A stretch of 64,000 nt of DNA, from NCBI RefSeq assembly GCF_037176765.1, contig NC_090021.1, positions 189,674,378 through 189,738,377 on the forward strand. The letters run 5' to 3'. Of this stretch, positions 15,270 to 24,200 are shown piece after piece. Made by a program: the position numbers and the translations under genes. The stretch's first letter is position 1. Every line of letters starts with the position of its first letter. Below the pieces are notes generated by a model that saw only the letters and a program-made list of their open reading frames with translations, was not told where the DNA came from and made no database searches. Source of the stretch: Anolis sagrei. Its lineage: Eukaryota; Chordata; Lepidosauria; Squamata; Anolidae.

Positions 15270-18200
15270 TTTTTTTCAACAGATCCTCCAGAGCCTCCAA
15301 GTTACCCACCAGAAATACTAGATGTCACAAAGAGCTCCATTAGCTTGTCTTGGTCCAGACCTAGAGATGATGGTGGTTCTCGTGTCACTGGCTACTATAT
15401 AGAACGTAGAGAAACATCTACTGAGAAATGGGTCAGGCACAACAAAACTCACATCACAACCACCATGTATACTGTCACAGGACTGGTTCCAGATGCTGAA
15501 TACCAGTTCCGGATTGTAGCCCAAAATGATATTGGTGAGGGTGAGCCTAGCCCTGCTTCTGAGCCTGTTGTGTGCAAGGATCCATTTGGTAAGTAAATGT
15601 AATTCTGTATTAGAGCACATCAAAATGGAATTGTATGAAAAGACAAACTACAATTTCTTACTAAAATAACGTATTTTGAAATTTTGCAGACAAACCAAGC
15701 CAGCCTGGAGAGATTGAGATCACATCAATATCTAAGGATAGCATTACTTTAGAATGGGAGCGCCCTGAATGTGATGGTGGCAAAGATATCATTGGATACT
15801 GGATTGAATATCGCCAGTCTGGAGAGACTGCCTGGAAAAAGTGCAATAAAGAACGCAACAAAGACCGGCAGTTCATAATGGGAGGCTTACTGGAAGCAAC
15901 AGAATACGAATTTAGAGTATTTGCAGAAAATGAAACAGGAATTGGCAGACCTCGTAGAACAGCAATGACTGTTAAGACAAAATTAACATGTAAGTTGAAA
16001 TAATACTCCAAATGTTATCTTTTGCGTCCCTAACAAAAATGTGTTTCTTCTTCCACGAAGTTAAAAAAATTACTGTTCTGAATTTTCCAAGGCTTTTAAA
16101 TTTTATGTTGCAATCCTTAGCATCTTTTATTGTGCAAACTAACTTGAGCATGTTTTGTTAAAGGTGGCACAACATGTGAAGAGATAAATATGATGATTTA
16201 CTTCAGTATATTTACTCTGGTCAATAAGATACAATGAAAAAATATGTTATTTCATCATTCAGTGCTAACGAAACTAAATATGGCATTTTTATTTGTAACA
16301 ATGTAGGGAGATTTTACTCATTTTCCACCCCCTTTTTTTTATAAATACAGCTGGTGAAGCACCTGGAGTAAGACAAGAAATGAAGGATGTCACTACCAAT
16401 CTGGGTGAACCAGCTCAGTTATCATGCCAGATTGTTGGGAGACCTCTTCCTGATATAAAATGGTACCGTTTTGGCAAGGAGCTGATACAGAGCAGAAAAT
16501 ACAAAATGTCATCAGATGGACGCACCCATACACTTACTGTTGTTACAGAGGAGCAAGAGGATGAAGGACTTTACACTTGCAAGGCTGTCAATGATGTTGG
16601 AGAGATTGAAACGAGCGGCAAGCTCTTATTGCAAGCTCCCCCACAATTCCATCCAGGTTTCCCATTGAAAGAGAAATACTGTGCAGGTGTGGGTTCCACT
16701 CTCCGCATTCATATTGTCTACATTGGTCGTCCAGTACCTGCCATCACTTGGTTCCATGGCAAGAAACCTCTGAAGAGCGGAGAAAATGTTACTATTGAGA
16801 ACACAGAGCATTATACCCACCTTGTCATTAAAAATGTACAACATAAGGCCAACTCAGGAAAGTACAAAGTCCAACTTAGTAACATATTTGGAACGGTTGA
16901 TAGCACACTCAATGTGGAAATACAAGGTAAGTATTGTTTTTCCATTATTCAGAAATCATAGGCTTCAATCTATATTTTTGGCACATAAGTTAATGTCCAG
17001 CCTTTCCTATTTCACAGATAAGCCAGATAAACCAGGAGAGCCCATTGTTATTGAAGCATTGTTGAAGAACTCTGCAGTCATCAGCTGGAAGCCACCTGGA
17101 GATGATGGAGGTGCCTTAGTTACAAACTATATTGTAGAGAAAAGAGAAGCAAAAGAAGGCACAGAGTGGCAACTCGTATCTTCAAGCATTTCTGGCACAA
17201 CCTGTAGAATTGTTAACCTAATTGAAAATGCAGGATACTATTTCCGTGTCTTTGCTCAGAACACTTTTGGTATCAGTGAGGCATTAGAGGTTTCATCGGT
17301 TGTGGTTATCAAGACTCCATTTGGTAAGTACACTACACAATCCATGTTTCTGTTTAACTTCAGTTCAAAAAAGCAGAGAAGTTTCATATCCTTGTACATA
17401 TTCTCCTTTACAGAGAAACCAGGCCAGCCAACTCGGCCAGTTGCATCTGCAGTGACTGCAGATTCTTGTGTTGTATCTTGGAAGCCACCTGCTAGTGATG
17501 GAGGCTCAAAGATTAGAAATTACTACCTCGAGAAACGGGAGAAGAAGCAAAACAAATGGATTGCCGTAACAACAGAAGAAATCCGTGAAACTGTCTATTC
17601 CGTCACAGGTCTTATTGAAGGCCTTGAATATGAGTTCCGTGTAAAATGTGAAAACCTAGGTGGTGAAAGCGAATGGAGCGACATTTCAGAACCAATCACT
17701 CCTAAATCCGATGTACCAATTCAGGCACCACATTTCAAGGAAGAAATCAGAAACCTGAATGTGAGATTCAGGGGTCATGCTACTTTTGTTTGCAAAGTCA
17801 CTGGTCATCCTAAGCCTATTGTAAAATGGTTCAGGCAAGGCAAAGAGATTTTGGCAGATGGGGAGAAAGTGAAGGTACAAGAATTTAAGGGTGGATATCA
17901 CCAACTGGTCATTACAGATGTAACAGATGAGGATGCCACTGTATATCAAGTGAGAGCAACCAACCAAGGCGGATCAGTCTCTGGCACTGCCTCCTTGGAT
18001 GTTGAAGGTAAGCACAGTGCTTTGCTACTAACACTAATACTTATTTAACTTTCCATGCAGCGTAGGCATAAAGACTACACAAACCTTCCTGTACTTAGAA
18101 TTTTTCTTAAATGTTTCAAAATATCTGATGATGACAAGCCTTGAAGCCTTGACCAAAGCAATTATACTAAAATATATAGATTATCAATATGCAAAAAACA

Positions 18201-21200
18201 TATTAAATGCAAAAAGTGTATGTATTCGTGTAGGCATTTTAGGCTACATTTTAACATCAAGACTCACAAGATAGCTTCCAACATGTAATAATAGAATCAT
18301 ACAAAAATCCAGAAATCCTAGGATACATAAGCATGTCCGTGTGCTTGCCGCACTGGTACGGTGGAAGATTTTGTTGCAGCTTTTGACAGAAAAGTGATAG
18401 TAAAAGCCATACTCATGAATAATTATACTATTACTGCAAAAAGAAGTATGATTTTTATTATTCCAAAAATTTGTCATATAAATATTGATTTCTGCTCAAT
18501 TTATTGTACAGCTGTAGACAGAACTTATGCCAAGAAATCAGTCTCAAACATTAGTCTAGTGCATGAGAAATGCTCAAATCAGTCCAAATCATGTTTTTTC
18601 CTATTTAAAACAATGTTATGATGCTTTTGAAGAAGTTGTTTTGCTCATTTTAATTCTTCCTTTATGTCATTTTGTGTGTGTTTTTGTCCTGCAGTTCCTG
18701 CTAAGATCCACCTGCCTAAAAATCTTGAAGGAATGGGAGCTGTTCATGCTCTCCGTGGCGAAGTTGTCAGCATCAAAATACCATTCAGTGGCAAGCCCGA
18801 TCCAGTGATCACATGGCAGAAGGGCCAAGATCTCATTGACACCAACGGGCACTATCAAGTTATTGTCACACGATCATTCACATCTCTTGTCTTCCCTAAT
18901 GGTGTAGACAGAAACGATGCAGGCTTCTACATTGTCTGTGCCAAAAACAGATTTGGAATTGACCAGAAAACAGTGGAGCTGGATGTAGCTGATGTACCTG
19001 ACGCACCAAGGGGACTGAAAGCAAGTGAGATTTCAAGAGACTCTGTCAACCTAACATGGAACGCTCCAGCTAGCGATGGCGGAAGCAGAGTCACTCACTA
19101 CACAGTTGAGAAACGTGCTACCACAGCTGAGAGATGGCTCCGTGTGGGTCAAGCTCGTGACACACGGTACACTGTGGTAAACCTATTCGGCAAGACAAGC
19201 TATGTATTCCGAGTTATAGCAGAAAACAAATTTGGCCAGAGCCAGCCTTCTGAACCTACAGATCCTGTCATAACAAAGGAAGATAAGACCAGAACAGTCA
19301 ATTATGATGAAGAAGTTGATGAATCCAGAGAAATCACCACAACAAAAGCAGCTCACTCTTCTACAAAGGAACTCTATGACAGATATATGATTGCTGAAGA
19401 ACTTGGACGTGGGCAGTTTGGAATTGCCCACCGGTGTGTAGAGACAGCTACAAAGAAGACTTACTTGGCCAAGTTTGTCAAAGTAAAGGGTGCTGACCAG
19501 GTGCTAGTAAAGAAAGAAATCTCCATCTTAAATATTGCTAGGCATAGAAATGTCCTATACCTTCATGAATCATTTGAAAGCCTGGAAGAATTGATCATGA
19601 TCTCTGAATTCATTTCTGGAGTTGACATCTTTGAAAGACTTAATACCCCTGCCTTTGAACTTAATGAAAGGGAAATTGTCAGCTATGTACGTCAAGTCTG
19701 TGAAGCAGTTGAATTCCTACACAGTCACAGCATTGGACACTTTGACATCAGGCCAGAGAACATTATTTACTTCACAAGAAGAAGCTCTATAATAAAAATA
19801 ATTGAATTTGGTCAGGCAAGGCAATTAAAACCTGGTGATAATTTCAGACTCCAGTTCACTTCTCCTGAATATTACGGACCTGAAGTCCATCAGCATGATC
19901 TGGTCAGCACAGCCACTGATATGTGGTCAATTGGAACTCTAGTTTATGTACTTTTGAGTGGCCTTAATCCATTCATTGCAGAAACAAACCAACAAACAAT
20001 TGAAAATATCGTCAATGCTGAATACAACTTTGATGATGAAGCCTTCAAAGATATAAGTATTGAGGCCTTAGACTTTATTGACCGTTTGCTAGTAAAAGAA
20101 AGGAAAACCCGTATGACTGCTACAGAAGCCCTTGAACACACTTGGTTGAAGCAGAGGACAGAGAAGACCAGCACTAAAGTAATCAAAACACTGAGGCACA
20201 GGCGTTATTACCAAACATTGGTGAAGAAGGAATGGAATACTGTTGTGTCAGTAGCCCGTGTTTCATGGGGTGGTGCAATCAGATCTCAGAAAGGTGTTAC
20301 TGTGGCCAAAGTTAAAGTAGCATCCATTGAAATTGGACCCATTACTGGGCAGGTAATGCACGCTGTTGCTGAAGAAGGTGGACATGCCAAATATGTCTGC
20401 AAAATTGAAAATTATGACTCATCCACAGAAGTAACCTGGTATTTTGGAGTTCGGCAGTTGGAAAGCAGTGAAAAATATGAAATCACCTACCATGAAGGAG
20501 TAGCCACCATGTATGTTAAAGACATTGCTAAATCTGATGATGGGACTTACAGGTGCAAAGTTGTAAATGACTATGGAGAGGATAGCTCCTATGCAGAACT
20601 ATTTGTCAAAGGTGTGAGAGAAGTATCTGACTACTACAGATGCAGAACTGTCAAAAAAGTCAAGCGCCGAGTGGATGCTATGAGACTTTTGGAAAGGCCA
20701 CCAGAATTTACTCTTCCTCTTTACAACAGGACTGCCTACACTGGTGAAAATGTCAGGTTTGGAGTAACTATAACAGTTCACCCAGAACCTCGTGTAACAT
20801 GGTTGAAATCGGGTCAGAAGATCAAGCCCGGAGATGATGACAGAAAGTACACCTTTGAATCTGATAAAGGTCTTTATCAGCTTCTCATCCATAATGTCAC
20901 TGAAGATGATGATGCGGAATATACTGTGCTGGCACGCAACAAGTATGGTGAGGACAGCTGCAAAGCTAGGCTAACTGTTGTTCAGCATGCTCCTCCAGAG
21001 GCAACCACCCTGAGACCGATGTTCAAGAGACTTCTGGCAAACGCAGAATGCCAAGAAGGCCAAAGCATCTGCTTTGAGATAAGAGTATCTGGTACCCCCA
21101 AACCAACACTAAAATGGGAAAAAGATGGTCAGCCTCTATCAGCTAGCCCCAACATTGAAATTGTGCATGAAGGATTGGATTACTATGCTTTGCACATCAG

Positions 21201-24200
21201 GGACACTTTACCAGAAGACAGTGGTTATTACAGAGTTACTGCTACAAATAGTGCTGGATCCACAAGCTGCCAGGCCTATTTGAAAGTAGAACGCGTGAAA
21301 TATGTCAAACGTGCATATGAGACAGAAGAGGAGAGGCAAATACATGTGCAGAAGAGAATTGACAAGACCGTGAGGATGGCAGAAATCCTTTCTAGGACAG
21401 AATCTGTTCCCCTGACACAAGTTGCCCAAGAAGCTCTAAGGCAAGCGGCCATCATGTATAAACCAGCTGTAAGCACAAAGACTGTCAAAGGTGAATATGA
21501 AATCAAAAAGGAAGAAGCTAAAGAAGAAAAGAGACTCCGAATGCCTTATGAGATCCCAGAGCCTCGCAGACATGCAACTCTTGAAGAAGATCAGAGCATC
21601 AAATTATTTGTGCCTATGTCAGACATGAAGTGGTACAAGAAACTGAGAGATCAATATGAAATGCCAGGTAAAATTGACAGAATTGTCCAAAAGAGACCAA
21701 AGCGCATTCGCCTTTCCAGATGGGAACAATTTTATGTGACACCACTGCCGCGCTTTACTGATCAATATAAACCTAAATGGCGCATACCTAAATTGTCCCA
21801 AGATGATCTTGAGATAGTGAGACCAGCACGTCGGCGTACACCATCTCCTGACTATGAGTTTTACTACAGACCAAGAAGGCGATCACTTAGTGACCTGTCA
21901 GAAGAAGAATTACTTCTCCCTGTTGATGATTACTTAGCTATGAAAAGAACTGAGGAAGAAAGATTGAGATTGGAAGAAGAACTAGAGTTAGGCTTTTCTG
22001 CTTCCCCTCCAAGCAGAAGCCCTCCACGCTTTGAATTATCTTCTCTCCATTACTCTACAGCAGATGCACAAGTCGCTGCTGAAGAATCTACAAGAAGAGA
22101 TCTGAGATATGCAACCTATCATATACCATCTAAAGAAGAAACTAGTGCAACTTATGCACAGCTCCGAGAACGCCATGACAGAGCGGTTTATAGACCACCA
22201 AAACAAAAACTGAGAATAATGTCAGAGAAAGAAGATGAAGAGTTGCTGCGACCAGTGACCACAAGCCAGAGGCTCTCAGAGTACAAAAGTGAGCTGGAGT
22301 ATATGTCACAAGAAGAAAAGAGCCGAAGGAGAAGAAGGAGAGAACTTGAAATAACTGAAGTAGCCTCAAAAGAAGAAGAGGAGGAAATAGAAATGGTTAG
22401 ACATGTTCACAGGGAATTTTCACCTCCCTCAAGGTTACTAGGAAGGAGACGCTCTCTTTCTCCAACTTACATTGAGCTAATGCGCCCTGTGTCTGAATTA
22501 ATTCAACCCCGTTCACGCCCTGTAGAAGAACATGAGAGAAGATCTCCTACTCCAGAGAGAACTCGTCCACGCTCACCAAGTCCCGTGTCCAGTGACAGAT
22601 CTCTCTCTCGATTTGAAAGAACAGCAAGATTTGATATATTTTCCAGGTATGAATCCATGAAAGCTGCTCTGAAAACTCAAAAAACAATGGAAAGGAAATA
22701 TGAAGTTCTGACTCAAGAACCTTTCACTTTGGACCATGCCCCACGCATCACTTTGAGAATGCGCTCGCATCGTGTACCATGTGGCACCAACACCAGATTC
22801 ATTTTGAACGTGCAGTCCAAACCTACTGCTGAAGTTAAATGGTACCATAACGGAATTGAACTCCAAGAAAGCCATAAAATACATTTCACTAATACCAGTG
22901 GAGTGTTAACATTGGAGATCCTTGACTGCCACATTGATGACAGTGGTACATATCGTGTTATGTGCACAAACTATAAAGGGGAATGTTCTGACTATGCAAC
23001 ATTAGATGTTACAGGAGGAGATTATACTACTTATACCTCCCAACGCTGGGATGATGAAGTCCCAAGATCAGTTATTCCTGATTTGAGAAGGACTGAAGCA
23101 TATGCGATTTCCTCGTTTAAGAAAGTATCTGCGACAGAAGCAAGTTCTTCAGTAAGAGAAGTCAAGTCAGAGCTGACAGAAACAAGAGCATCATTATCAT
23201 CATATGAACATCATGCTTCTGCTGAAACAAAAATCAGCGCCTCCGCAGAAAAATCACTAGAAGAAAGAGCTGTGCACCGAAAGTTTAAAACCACTCTGCC
23301 TGCTACAATATTAACAAAACCAAGGTCAATCACTGTTTCTGAGGGAGAAACTGCAAGGTTCTCTTGTGACATCGATGGTGAGCCAACACCAACGGTGACT
23401 TGGATACGTGCAGGTCAAGCTATTATTTCTTCTGGGCGCTACCAAGTCACACGTACACAATATAAATCTACCTTTGAAATTTCAATGGTCCAGAGCTCAG
23501 ATGAAGGAAGCTACACTGTTCTGGTCGAAAATTCAGAAGGCAGGCAAGAAGCTCACTTTACTTTGACTGTACAAAAGAAAAGAGGTCCAGAAAAAGCAAT
23601 TACATCACCTACAAGGGTCAAATCGCCTGAGCGTCATGTAAAGTCTCCAGACAAAGTAAAATCTCCCAAGAGAGTCAAGTCCCCTGAACCTTCATCTGCC
23701 CCCTCCAAGGCCAAATCAACAACTACAGGAAAAACACCACCAGGAGACAAAGCAGACTTGCCAGTTTCAGTTCCTCCTAAAATAAAACAGCAGCTAAAGT
23801 TGGAATCGACTGCTGAGAAAGTAAAACTGTTCTGTTCGGTTGAAAGCAGTCTTTTAAGTGTCCAAGAAGTAGCCTGGTACAAAGATGGCAAGAAATTGAA
23901 AGAAGATGGTCATTACAAGTTTCATTACGCAGCTGATGGAACATATGAACTTAAGATCCATAACCTCAAAGAATCTGACCAAGGAGAATATACGTGTGAG
24001 ATTATAGCAGAAGGTGGTACCTCCAAAACCAGCTTCCAATTTGTAGGCCAAGTTTTTAAAACTGCCTTCTCTCAGGTATCGAGCTTAGCCAAAGCTCAAA
24101 AAAGCGAAATAGCGGAAGTATCTACCCAGAAGACATCTACAGTAACTTCCCAAGAAAAGGCAGTGGTCCAAGAAGAGTTTGTTAAGAAGTCTCTGGTGTC

